Of a DNA stretch of 11,872 nucleotides, positions 1-7,127 are shown one piece after another. The notes beneath the pieces were generated by a model that had not been told where the DNA came from, made no database searches, and saw only the letters and a list, made by a program, of their open reading frames with translations. This DNA is from Chloroflexota bacterium (GTDB taxonomy: Bacteria > Chloroflexota > Dehalococcoidia > Bin125): positions 1 through 11,872 of the forward strand of contig JAPPBK010000138.1 of assembly GCA_026705105.1 (NCBI GenBank), in the 5' to 3' direction. Within the stretch, counting starts at the first letter, position 1. Every line of letters begins with the position of its first letter. A program made the position numbers and the translations under genes.

Positions 1-820
1 CAAAGCGAACCGCTCTGACTCGATTCTCCCCCGTGACGAGGGCTCGGGCAGACTGGCCGGTCTCGATCCGCGCCCCGCGCTCGCACAGCTGCTGCAACGC
101 CGTGTCGGCGACCTCGCCAAGGCCTCGAGTGAACAATCCAATGTTCGCGTCGTCGCGATCCTGGCTGAATCCCTGTTGAAAGACGAAGATTGCCTGGGCG
201 GCGGACACGTGCTCGCTGCGATCGTTGCAGGTCGGCAGCACGATCAGATCCCAGAACCGATCGATGGCGCGGTCCGATTGCTGCTGCGCGCGCAGCCAGT
301 CGGCAAACGATTGCCGGTCGAGCGCCATGCGCTCGAAGTCGGTCATCCGGCGAATCGTCTGCAAGGCGAGGCCGAGCCTGGCTTTCTCGCCGATGCTGAG
401 ATGCTCGAAGCCAAGCAGCGACGGCGCCAGGTGCAGCGGGGCCGGCAGTCGGCTGAGCCCGAGACGAGCGAGCGCGCCCGAAGGCCGTCCGGACAACACG
501 CTGACCCGCCGGCCGTTCGAGTCGGGGTCGACCACCGCGACATCGAGGTGGGGCTGGTAGCGGACGACATCGGCGCAGCCGATTCGATCGAGGAGCGCCT
601 GGAAGGCGGAGCAACAGCGCATCGTGATGTGTTGCCCGTTGTCGAGCACGACATCGTGGTTCGGGTCGGTGAACGAGTAGGCCTTGCCGCCCGGATAGGG
701 CCGGCGCTCGATGAGTACCACCTTGCGTCCCGCGTCGGCGAGGTCCAGGGCGGCGGTCAGGCCGGCCAAACCGGCGCCGATCACGGCGGTTGTGGCGTCG
801 GGGTGATGGTCGCTCGGCAC
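1..820 (-). CDS. hpnE: Hydroxysqualene dehydroxylase HpnE, N-terminal part (cut by left edge)
   Basis: FAD-dependent amine-oxidase-like enzyme of the squalene-associated group. HpnE is known to remove the hydroxyl of hydroxysqualene to give squalene in the HpnC-HpnD-HpnE route. I translated this frame by hand; 273 codons are visible, against a usual length somewhat above 400 residues, so the C-terminal end lies outside the window. Residues 12-20 read AVIGAGLAG, the dinucleotide-binding GxGxxG loop, followed by VVLIER with the acidic residue (E38) that binds the FAD ribose. PYPGGKAYSF (41-50) and DNGQH further on are typical of the family. The start is a GTG only 4 nt after the HpnD stop, with no clear Shine-Dalgarno sequence, so translation is probably coupled to hpnD. 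A TTG seven codons upstream, overlapping the end of hpnD, is a less likely alternative. Confidence 0.9.
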   Translation of the reverse strand, partial: MPSDHHPDATTAVIGAGLAGLTAALDLADAGRKVVLIERRPYPGGKAYSFTDPNHDVVLDNGQHITMRCCSAFQALLDRIGCADVVRYQPHLDVAVVDPDSNGRRVSVLSGRPSGALARLGLSRLPAPLHLAPSLLGFEHLSIGEKARLGLALQTIRRMTDFERMALDRQSFADWLRAQQQSDRAIDRFWDLIVLPTCNDRSEHVSAAQAIFVFQQGFSQDRDDANIGLFTRGLGEVADTALQQLCERGARIETGQSARALVTGENRVRAVRF

Positions 821-824
821 GCGA

Positions 825-1730
825 TCAGCGTACGCGAGCAAGGTTTGGCAACGAGCCGAGTAGCCAGAGTTCGAGCAGGCGCAGCACACGACCGGCGCGC
901 GACGGGGAGACGCGCTGGCTGAAGACGTCGTACTCCCGCGCGACGATCGCGTCGAGGATCATCCGGTAGACGCCCTGCAGCCCGTTGCAGCATGCCCGGC
1001 TGCGCGGTCCGCTGAGCAAGGGAATCAGGCGGTCACCCTCGTGGTACAGCGCGTAGGCGCGCTGGGCGTAGTCGGCCATCAACTCCCGGAACGGTTCCGT
1101 GTAGCGGCCCGCGAGGATGTCCTGCTCGGAGACGCCGTGGCGCGCCAGGTCCTCCTGGGCGAGGTAGATACGGCCACGCTCGGCGTCTTCCTTGACGTCG
1201 CGCATGATGTTGGTGATCTGCAGCGCTTTGCCCATGGCGATCGCCGACTGCGTCGCGAGTTGGGTCTGCCTGCGGTCGTAGCCGAAGATGCAGATGCAGA
1301 TCAGGCCGATCACCGAAGCGGCGCGGTAGCAGTACTGCTCCAGCTCCGCGTAGGTCTCATAGCGCGTGACGGTCAGGTCGTGCTCCATGCCGAGCACCAG
1401 TTCGTCGAAATGCTCGCGGGGAATGTCGAAACGGCTGACCGCGTCGCCGAGTCCGGTGGCCAGCCAGGCGGGCTCGGCTGCGCCGCCGTCGTAGACGGCG
1501 CTGAGCAGTCCCTGCGCCTGGGCGAGGGCGGCGGCGCGTTCGTCCTGGGTGCCGGCGTCGTCGACCGCATCGTCGACGGTGCCGGCATAGGCGTAGGCGG
1601 CATAGATCGCGCGGCGCTTGTGCGCGGGCAGCGCGGAGAACGCGATGTAGAAGTTGGTCGCGCGCCGGCGTGTGAACGCCTGGCACTCCTGGTACGCCTC
1701 TCCGACCTGGGGATCGAGTCGTCGCAGCAT
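825..1730 (-). CDS. hpnD: Presqualene diphosphate synthase HpnD
   Basis: Squalene/phytoene-synthase family enzyme, 301 residues, normal length. In the known pathway HpnD joins two farnesyl diphosphates head to head into presqualene diphosphate. The first aspartate-rich motif is TVDDAVDD (residues 51-58), and the second is QITNIMRDVKEDAERGRIYL (171-190), with D178 and D182 as the expected magnesium ligands. A C-terminal stretch, GLQGVYRMILDAI, is characteristic of HpnD. It lies 7 nt after hpnC and 4 nt before hpnE, so all three are surely one transcript. HpnD is told from HpnC by its partner next door, which carries the HpnC-type motifs, and by the family-specific C-terminal segment. No Shine-Dalgarno sequence is visible before the ATG, which fits translational coupling. 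Confidence 0.93.
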   Translation of the reverse strand: MLRRLDPQVGEAYQECQAFTRRRATNFYIAFSALPAHKRRAIYAAYAYAGTVDDAVDDAGTQDERAAALAQAQGLLSAVYDGGAAEPAWLATGLGDAVSRFDIPREHFDELVLGMEHDLTVTRYETYAELEQYCYRAASVIGLICICIFGYDRRQTQLATQSAIAMGKALQITNIMRDVKEDAERGRIYLAQEDLARHGVSEQDILAGRYTEPFRELMADYAQRAYALYHEGDRLIPLLSGPRSRACCNGLQGVYRMILDAIVAREYDVFSQRVSPSRAGRVLRLLELWLLGSLPNLARVR

Positions 1731-1737
1731 GATGGCG

Positions 1738-2658
1738 TCAGGCTAGTTTGAGTTGCACGGCTGCGCGCGCGGCCAGCCAGGCGCGGGTCAGCTTGCCGAC
1801 CCGCGGCCGCCGCCCCAACGTGTCGTAGTTCTGCCGCTCGATTGCCTTGAGCACGGCGCGGCCGCCGTCGGTGAAGAGCCGCAGGTCGATGGCGAGCTCG
1901 GTGGGCACCTCGTCGACCAATCGCTCCCCCTTGCGGAAGTAGGCTTCGGCCCGGTCGACCTGGAAGCGCATCATTTCGCGGAAGGCCTCCGGGCAGCTCC
2001 GGTCGCGAATGCCGTTGGCGATGTCGTCCTCCGACAGGCCGAAACCGCGCAGCTCGTCAAGCGGGAGATAGAGCCGGTCCTCGTCCAGATAGTCGCGGCG
2101 CACGTCTTGCCAGTGGTTGGCGATCTGCAGCGCGGTGCAGGTCGCGTCCGACAGCTCGACCCGATATCGGCCCTCGTCCGTCTCCGTGTCGATATCCCAG
2201 AGCTGCAAGACCATCTCGCCGACCGGGTTGGCGGAGAGATCGCAGTAGGCGAGCACGTCCTGGAACGTCTCGTAGCGGTTCTTGCGCTGGTCGAGCCGGT
2301 TGGCCTCGATCAGTCTGCGGAAAGGATCGAGGCGAAGCGGCTTGTCGGCGGCCACGTGCTGGAGGGCCAGGTTGATGGGATGTTGCGGGCGAGAGCCGTC
2401 GAACGCGCGCTCCAGGTCGGCCTGCCACTTGTCCAGCCGCTCGAGCCGCTGGTCGGGCGCCGCGTCGGGGTCGTCGCCAATGTTGTCGGTAAATCGGCAG
2501 AAGCCGTACACGGCGAACATCGGTGCCCGCAGCTCACGGGGCAGGAACCAGCTCACGACGGTGAAGTTCTCGCCGTGCCGACGTGTGTAGCTCCGACACC
2601 AGGCGAGGGCGTCTGAGGCGTCGCCGGCGAAGGCGGTCTCGGCGCTGGAGGTCGTCAT
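1738..2658 (-). CDS. hpnC: Hydroxysqualene synthase HpnC
   Basis: Second squalene/phytoene-synthase paralogue, 306 residues. HpnC is known to convert presqualene diphosphate to hydroxysqualene. Residues 29-63 contain GENFTVVSWFLPRELR and then FCRFTDNIGDD, whose D58 and D62 form the first metal-binding motif. The segment YCDLSANPVGEMVLQLW (138-154) is the HpnC version of the central helix, and QIANHWQDVRRDYLDEDRLY (178-197) holds the second motif, with D185 and D189. The start ATG is 12 nt after the dodecin stop and has no evident Shine-Dalgarno sequence. The gene precedes hpnD by 7 nt, and the hpnC-hpnD-hpnE order is the usual one for this oxygen-independent squalene route. Confidence 0.93.
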   Translation of the reverse strand: MTTSSAETAFAGDASDALAWCRSYTRRHGENFTVVSWFLPRELRAPMFAVYGFCRFTDNIGDDPDAAPDQRLERLDKWQADLERAFDGSRPQHPINLALQHVAADKPLRLDPFRRLIEANRLDQRKNRYETFQDVLAYCDLSANPVGEMVLQLWDIDTETDEGRYRVELSDATCTALQIANHWQDVRRDYLDEDRLYLPLDELRGFGLSEDDIANGIRDRSCPEAFREMMRFQVDRAEAYFRKGERLVDEVPTELAIDLRLFTDGGRAVLKAIERQNYDTLGRRPRVGKLTRAWLAARAAVQLKLA

Positions 2659-2670
2659 CTGCGAGCGTGG

Positions 2671-2910
2671 CTAGTCGTTCTCGAGGTCGGCCGGGTCGAG
2701 GATGCGGAAGCCGACCCCCAGCTTGACCTGGAACCAGCCGATCTCACCGTTCTGGATCGGTCCCCGGATTTCCCGCACCTCGAACCAGTCGAGGTTCTTG
2801 AGTGTCTCGCCGGCGCGCTCGATCGCGTTGCGGATGGCCTGATCGACTCCGTCGGGCGAGGAGCCGACGAGTTCGATGATCTTGTAGGTATGGTCTCGAT
2901 GCTCCGCCAT
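2671..2910 (-). CDS. Dodecin, flavin-binding storage/buffer protein
   Basis: A 79-residue dodecin, the normal size. Dodecins are small cytosolic proteins that assemble into hollow dodecamers and bind flavins in stacked pairs, and are thought to buffer free flavin. The signature is clear: HTYKIIELVGSSPDGVDQAI (residues 7-26), then LDWFEVREIRG (40-50) and GWFQVKLGVGFRI (58-70). W42 and Q61 have the same 19-residue spacing as the flavin-stacking Trp36 and Gln55 of the Halobacterium protein, so flavin binding looks intact. A strong ribosome-binding site (GGAGGA) lies 4 nt before the ATG, unlike the neighbouring hpn genes, suggesting efficient independent initiation. It sits between the acetyltransferase gene (26 nt) and hpnC (12 nt). 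A flavin-buffering role for the FAD enzyme HpnE is my inference. Confidence 0.93.
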   Translation of the reverse strand: MAEHRDHTYKIIELVGSSPDGVDQAIRNAIERAGETLKNLDWFEVREIRGPIQNGEIGWFQVKLGVGFRILDPADLEND

Positions 2911-2920
2911 GCCGTCCTCC
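2911..2920 (-). promoter_or_regulatory. Ribosome-binding site of dodecin gene
   Basis: On the minus strand GGAGGA occupies 2920-2915 and is followed by four bases and the ATG at 2910. It is one of the best Shine-Dalgarno sequences in the window and fixes the dodecin start. Confidence 0.75.
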
Positions 2921-2936
2921 GATTCCCAGGTATCGC

Positions 2937-3617
2937 TTATCCGGCTCCAAGTTCAAGATCCACGAGTTCGTAGCAGGACCAGCAGAGTTGCTTGCCCTGC
3001 AACGGGATCAAGGTCAGGACATACTCGCCGCACTCCTTGCAGAGCTGGCGCTGAGCGGTGTCAAAGCGCATGACGATCAGGTCATGCAGCTCGTCGTCCG
3101 CTGAGGCGACATGGCGGGTCAGCACGGCGTCCTCGACGAAGCCCAGCTGTTCGAAGATCTTCCGCGCGCCGACCTGATCCGGGGTCATCTGCGCGATGAT
3201 CTTGGCCACGTCGTCGGCCAGCGCCGCCTCGAACGCCAGCCCCAGCAGCACATGTCCCAGCCCGAGGCGTCGCGCGGAGACATCGACCATCACGCGGATC
3301 TCGGCGACGTGCCGTGTCCAGCGCAAGCGGCCGCGCTCAATCGAGGCGTAGCCGATAATGCTGCCGTGTTGCTCGGCGATCACGGTGCGGATGCGGCCTG
3401 CTTCGGTGTCGTGCAGCCAATCGCCGACATCCGCGACGCTGGTAATGTCGCGTTCCTCGTAGAGCAGGTCCTCGCTGGGCTGTCGGTTGCCGAACTCGAG
3501 CAGTCTGTTTCCGTCTGAGCCGTTCAGGTTGCGCAGGTGAATCGTGCGACCGTCGCGTTTGAGGTCAATCGGCAGCTGCTGCATCTTGATGTCGGCAGGT
3601 TCTTGCCGCGTCGTCAT
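2937..3617 (-). CDS. GNAT acetyltransferase with C-terminal zinc-ribbon-like tail
   Basis: A 226-residue protein with a GNAT N-acetyltransferase domain at about residues 24-186. The acetyl-CoA loop is ARRLGLGH (115-122), fitting the RxxGxG pattern, and the usual late motif follows as ARKIFEQLGF (151-160). After the domain comes a short tail with C193, C196, C212 and C215, a CX2C-X15-CX2C arrangement that looks like a zinc ribbon. The substrate is unknown; it could be a protein, a tRNA, an antibiotic or a small amine. I chose the ATG at 3617 because GAGGAGG lies 6 nt upstream; an earlier ATG at 3641 has no such site. The gene follows squalene-hopene cyclase after 82 nt and precedes dodecin by 26 nt, so it lies inside the hopanoid gene set, although no hopanoid role is known for GNAT proteins. 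Confidence 0.8.
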   Translation of the reverse strand: MTTRQEPADIKMQQLPIDLKRDGRTIHLRNLNGSDGNRLLEFGNRQPSEDLLYEERDITSVADVGDWLHDTEAGRIRTVIAEQHGSIIGYASIERGRLRWTRHVAEIRVMVDVSARRLGLGHVLLGLAFEAALADDVAKIIAQMTPDQVGARKIFEQLGFVEDAVLTRHVASADDELHDLIVMRFDTAQRQLCKECGEYVLTLIPLQGKQLCWSCYELVDLELGAG

Positions 3618-3630
3618 GACTGCCCTCCTC
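3618..3630 (-). promoter_or_regulatory. Ribosome-binding site deciding the acetyltransferase start
   Basis: On the minus strand GAGGAGG (3630-3624) precedes the ATG at 3617 by six bases. This favours 3617 over the in-frame ATG at 3641, whose upstream bases show no Shine-Dalgarno match. Confidence 0.75.
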
Positions 3631-3699
3631 ACGCTGCCCATGATGCTGCGCCGCTGACCTGCATGGTAGCCGTTCAGGATCGGGCGGCGGAGCAGGAGG

Positions 3700-5631
3700 T
3701 CAGCGCGGAGCTTTTGCCGACTGGTAACGGCCCAGGGCCATCAGCGGGAAGTAGTGGCGATAGAGGTGGTAGTTGATCATGAAGTCGGACGGGAAACCCG
3801 TGCCCGTGAACTCCGGTTCGTCCCAGGTGCCGTCCTCGCGCTGGCGATCGATCAGATACCGCACGCCGAGCGCTACCGATTCGTGCTCCGCCTCTCCGGC
3901 GGCGATCAGGGCCATGAGCGCCCATGCGGTCTGCGACGGCGTCGAGGGACCCATCCCGCGGAGCGAAGGATCGGCGTAGGTGTCGCACGACTCGCCCCAG
4001 CCGCCGTCGGCCAACTGGTGACGGAAGAGCCACTCGACGGCGTTGCGCACCGGCAGCCCCGACATCGGCTCGCCCAATGCGGCAAGTGCGGGCAGCGACG
4101 CGCCGAGGCCGTAGATGTAGTTGACGCCCCAGCGTCCCCACCAGGAGCCGTCCGGCTCCTGTAGGTCGTAGAGGAAGCGCAGACCTCGGCTGGCCGGCGG
4201 GTACAGGCCGCTGAAGCCGAGTTGACCGATGTACTCCAGCGCGTGGGCGGTGACGTCCGCGGTCGGCGGATCGAGCAACTCGCCGAAGTCGGTAAACGGA
4301 ATCTCGGCAAGAAAGGTCTTGTCGTTGTCGACATCGAACGCGCCCCAGCCGCCATTGGACGACTGCATCGAGAGCATCCAGTGCAGGCCGCGGTCGAGGG
4401 CGAGCTGGCGTTCCGACTCCAAGCCCGGCAGCGGGATGCGTTCCAGCGCCATCATCACGACGGCGGTGTCGTCGATGTCGGGATAGACGTCGTTGTCGAA
4501 CTCGAACGCCCAGCCGCCGGGCGGCGTGTCGGGATTCTTGACCTGCCAGTCGCCGCCGGCCAGCACCTGCTCGCGCAGCATCCAGCGGGCGGCGCGCTGG
4601 AGGGCGGGATGCTGCGGTTCCAGCCCCGCGTCCAGCAGACCGACGGTGGCGAGGCAGGTGTCCCAGACCGGCGATTGGCAGCTTTCGGTCCAGATCTGTT
4701 CTCCCTGTCCGCGATCCTGCCTCCAGGTGAATCGCTCGAAGCCGTCCAGCGCCCGTCGCAGCACGGGGTGATCGAGCGAGTAGCCCATCGCGCGCAGGGC
4801 GAGGATCGCGTAGACCCAGGGCGGTTGGATCCCGCCCCAGCATCCGTCCGCCTCCTGGCGGTCCAACAGCCAACGCTCGGAGAAGGCCAGGGCGCGGTTT
4901 TCAAAGGGCCGGATGCGATTGCGGTCGAGAAATCGAAGCAGCGAATCGACGACATAAAGCGCGCCTTTGGCCGAGAACGGATTGCTTGGCGGCGGTACGG
5001 AGAATCGCCGCCGATCGGAGGGGCGAACCCAGAGTTCGGGCACGCCCGCTCCGGCAGGTAACGCGGCCGTGGGACGCAGCGTCATGATCACCGTGATCCC
5101 GACGATGGTTGCTCGCGCCCAACTGGCGAACTCGTAGAGGTTGATGGGCAGCCAGGAGGGCAGCAGGTTGATCCAGGGCGGCATCGCGGGCAGCCGATCC
5201 CAGTCGAACTCGCCGAACAGCGCCAGCCAGATCTTGGTGAACACGCGTGCCTGCACGATCCCGCCCTGCTCAAGGATCCACTCCCGCGCCCGGCTCATGT
5301 GCGGCGCGTCGGGATCGTCCCCGGCGAGCTTGAGCGCGAAGTAGGCCTCGACCGAGGTGGAGACGTCGCCCGGTCCGTCCAGGTACTGCGCCCAGAACCC
5401 CTCGGGCCGCTGCTGTGCGCGCAGATAGCGCGCGATGCCGTCCCACTCGGCGCGGTCACCGATGCCGAGGTGGTGTGTGAGCAACAGGTACTCGGCCGTG
5501 ATCGACGGGTTCGACTCCAACTCGCCCCACCAGAACCCGGCCTCGTCCTGCTGTTCGATCAGCCAGTCGGTCGCACGGCGCAGCGAGCGGGCCAGTCTGG
5601 CGTCGGCGACCGGAGTCGGGCTGGTCGTCAT
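3700..5631 (-). CDS. shc: Squalene-hopene cyclase
   Basis: Complete 643-residue class II triterpene cyclase, known to fold squalene into hopene and hopanol at the membrane face. The catalytic motif is YPDIDDTAVV (residues 383-392); by alignment with the Alicyclobacillus enzyme, D387 is the protonating acid. At least seven QW-type repeats are visible, for example QRPEGFW (74-80), QEADGCWGG (259-267), QSSNGGWG (423-430), QEPDGSWWG (491-499), QLADGGWG (539-546) and QREDGTW (597-603). The C-terminal end shows TGTGFPSDFMINYHLYRHYF, the family's closing segment. The start ATG lies 9 nt after the stop of the prenyl synthase gene, without a Shine-Dalgarno sequence, so coupling is likely. The symbol sqhC or hpnF is also used for this gene. 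No missing catalytic residue was seen. Confidence 0.97.
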   Translation of the reverse strand: MTTSPTPVADARLARSLRRATDWLIEQQDEAGFWWGELESNPSITAEYLLLTHHLGIGDRAEWDGIARYLRAQQRPEGFWAQYLDGPGDVSTSVEAYFALKLAGDDPDAPHMSRAREWILEQGGIVQARVFTKIWLALFGEFDWDRLPAMPPWINLLPSWLPINLYEFASWARATIVGITVIMTLRPTAALPAGAGVPELWVRPSDRRRFSVPPPSNPFSAKGALYVVDSLLRFLDRNRIRPFENRALAFSERWLLDRQEADGCWGGIQPPWVYAILALRAMGYSLDHPVLRRALDGFERFTWRQDRGQGEQIWTESCQSPVWDTCLATVGLLDAGLEPQHPALQRAARWMLREQVLAGGDWQVKNPDTPPGGWAFEFDNDVYPDIDDTAVVMMALERIPLPGLESERQLALDRGLHWMLSMQSSNGGWGAFDVDNDKTFLAEIPFTDFGELLDPPTADVTAHALEYIGQLGFSGLYPPASRGLRFLYDLQEPDGSWWGRWGVNYIYGLGASLPALAALGEPMSGLPVRNAVEWLFRHQLADGGWGESCDTYADPSLRGMGPSTPSQTAWALMALIAAGEAEHESVALGVRYLIDRQREDGTWDEPEFTGTGFPSDFMINYHLYRHYFPLMALGRYQSAKAPR

Positions 5632-5640
5632 GCGGGCACG

Positions 5641-6693
5641 CTAGCGGTCGCGCTCGAGCGTAAAGCGGGCCAGCGCTTCCAGGTCGGCGACCGCTTGCGG
5701 TCTGGGGCCGCAGGCGCTGAGCTCCGTCCGGAACGCCTCGTACTCGTCGCGCGCGGCGCGGTCGGTGGCCGCATCGGCGCCGACTTCGCCCAGCAGATTG
5801 TGGACCCAGTCGGCCTGCGCCTCGGGCAGATCGGCGCTGTCGTCGTCAAGCTCGCGCCGGTAGATGTCGGTCAGTTCCCGGCGCGCCTCGGCCGGCGCGT
5901 GACTGAGCGCGTAGAGGATGGGGAAGGACTTCTTGCGCCGCCTGATGTCGGCATCGGTCGGCTTGCCCAGCGCGTCGGGATCGGCCCAGATGCCGAGCCA
6001 GTCGTCGCGCATCTGGAAGCAGCGTCCGAGCCGACGTCCCGCCCGATCGAGCGCATCCGCCTGTTCCATGGACGCGCCCGCCAGCGTGGCGCCGATCGAC
6101 AGCGAGACGCCCATCATCGCGCCGGTCTTGCGCTCGACCATCGCCAGGTACTCGTCGACCTCGACATCCAGCCGTTGCTCAAATGTCAGGTCCAGGTACT
6201 GACCCTCGATCATCAACATCGTCGCCTGGTTGAGCCGTCGCATTGCCTCCAACACCGCGTCCGCCGAGGCGCCGCGCAGCAGTGCTCTACGTAGCGCCGC
6301 GTCGGCCAGTTCGCGCATCAGGTCGCCGGTGTTGATCGCCTGCGCCACGCCCCAGATCGTCCACACGGTCGGACGGCCGCGTCGCTCGACATCGCCGTCC
6401 TGCACATCGTCGTGGACCAGCGAGAAGTTGTGCACCAGCTCGACCGCGGCGGCTCCGGCGGTGGCCCGCTCGAGCGCGGCCGGTTCGTCGCTGATCGCCT
6501 CAGCGCCAAGCATCGTCAAGGCAGCCCGCGCGCCTTTGCCCGACGCGCTGGCCGGCCGTCCGGCTTCGTCGAGCCAACCCAGCGCGTAGCGCGCCATGTT
6601 GTAGATGGGAAGCGAGACCGCGGGGAAGGCTGCCCGCATCTCCGCCTGCACCGTCTCGTGGTAGCGGGTCAGCGCCGCCGGAGTATCGGTCAT
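5641..6693 (-). CDS. Polyprenyl (farnesyl/geranylgeranyl-type) diphosphate synthase
   Basis: 350-residue trans-isoprenyl diphosphate synthase that extends allylic diphosphates with isopentenyl diphosphate. The first aspartate-rich motif is VHDDVQDGD (residues 93-101), with D95, D96 and D99, and the second is MRDDWLG (228-234), with D230 and D231. RRGRPTVW (104-111) after the first motif is typical. The context demands farnesyl diphosphate for HpnD. However, the first motif has only two residues between its aspartates and phenylalanine (F90) at position -5, a pattern usually described for geranylgeranyl-type enzymes, so the product length is open. The frame stays open much further upstream (to about 7173), but the ATG at 6693 gives a normal N-terminus and overlaps the regulator stop as ATGA, pointing to translational coupling with the Fur-type gene. 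Confidence 0.9.
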   Translation of the reverse strand: MTDTPAALTRYHETVQAEMRAAFPAVSLPIYNMARYALGWLDEAGRPASASGKGARAALTMLGAEAISDEPAALERATAGAAAVELVHNFSLVHDDVQDGDVERRGRPTVWTIWGVAQAINTGDLMRELADAALRRALLRGASADAVLEAMRRLNQATMLMIEGQYLDLTFEQRLDVEVDEYLAMVERKTGAMMGVSLSIGATLAGASMEQADALDRAGRRLGRCFQMRDDWLGIWADPDALGKPTDADIRRRKKSFPILYALSHAPAEARRELTDIYRRELDDDSADLPEAQADWVHNLLGEVGADAATDRAARDEYEAFRTELSACGPRPQAVADLEALARFTLERDR

Positions 6694-7127
6694 GATCCGC
6701 GCTCGGCGGTGAGGCAGTCGCGGCATCGTCCGTAGATCGCCCAATGATCGGGGCGCGCCTCGAACGCGAAGTCGCGCTGCAGTTGATCCGCGAAGTCGGC
6801 CAGCAGGTCGTGCGCCAGCTCGGTCATCCGACCGCACGATGTGCAAACCAGGTGGTGATGCGGTCGCTCGCTGCGCCAGGCATAGGTCCGTTCGCCGCCG
6901 CCGAGATCGGTCTGTGAGACAAGCCCCAGGTCGCGGAGTTGCGTCAGGGTTCGGTAGACCGTCGAGGCATTCAGATCGGCGGCCTCGTCCTTGGCGCGCG
7001 CGTAGACATCGGTCGCCGTGATGTGCCGGTTGGCGTGCCGCAGCACCTTGAGCACGGCCAACCGTTGCCGCGTGACGCGCAGGTCGTTGTTGCGCAGCAG
7101 GAGTTCCGACTCGGTGGTGCAGGTCAT
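6690..7127 (-). CDS. Fur/Zur-family metal-responsive transcriptional regulator
   Basis: 145-residue Fur-superfamily repressor. A winged helix spans about residues 10-85, with recognition-helix segment LNASTVYRTLTQLRDLGLV (52-70). The dimerisation and metal part carries PHHHLVCTSCG (89-99) and YGRCRDC (132-138). The paired cysteines C95, C98, C135 and C138 form the structural zinc site, and H90-H92, E103 and H128 are candidates for the regulatory site. Whether it senses iron, zinc, manganese or peroxide cannot be told from these residues. It overlaps its upstream neighbour (ATGA, 7127-7124) and its downstream neighbour (ATGA, 6693-6690) by 4 nt each, so it is locked between the propeller gene and the prenyl synthase gene. 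Control of its own operon is an inference; I did not find a convincing Fur-box palindrome. Confidence 0.92.
   Translation of the reverse strand: MTCTTESELLLRNNDLRVTRQRLAVLKVLRHANRHITATDVYARAKDEAADLNASTVYRTLTQLRDLGLVSQTDLGGGERTYAWRSERPHHHLVCTSCGRMTELAHDLLADFADQLQRDFAFEARPDHWAIYGRCRDCLTAERGS

Noticed and set aside
1041..1751. Long plus-strand open frames opposite hpnD, hpnC, the cyclase, prenyl synthase and propeller genes (for example 1041-1751, 1753-2616, 4222-5061, 5299-6294, 7259-8470)
   Set aside because: Each lies antisense to a clearly recognised gene, shows no family motif, and has the composition expected of a mirror frame in GC-rich DNA.
3618..3641. Upstream ATG of the acetyltransferase at 3641
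   Set aside because: No ribosome-binding sequence precedes it, while the ATG at 3617 has a strong one.
3662..3669. TACCAT as a -10 box for a promoter before the acetyltransferase gene
   Set aside because: No -35 match at a suitable distance and a single TANNNT hexamer is expected by chance; not supported well enough to annotate.
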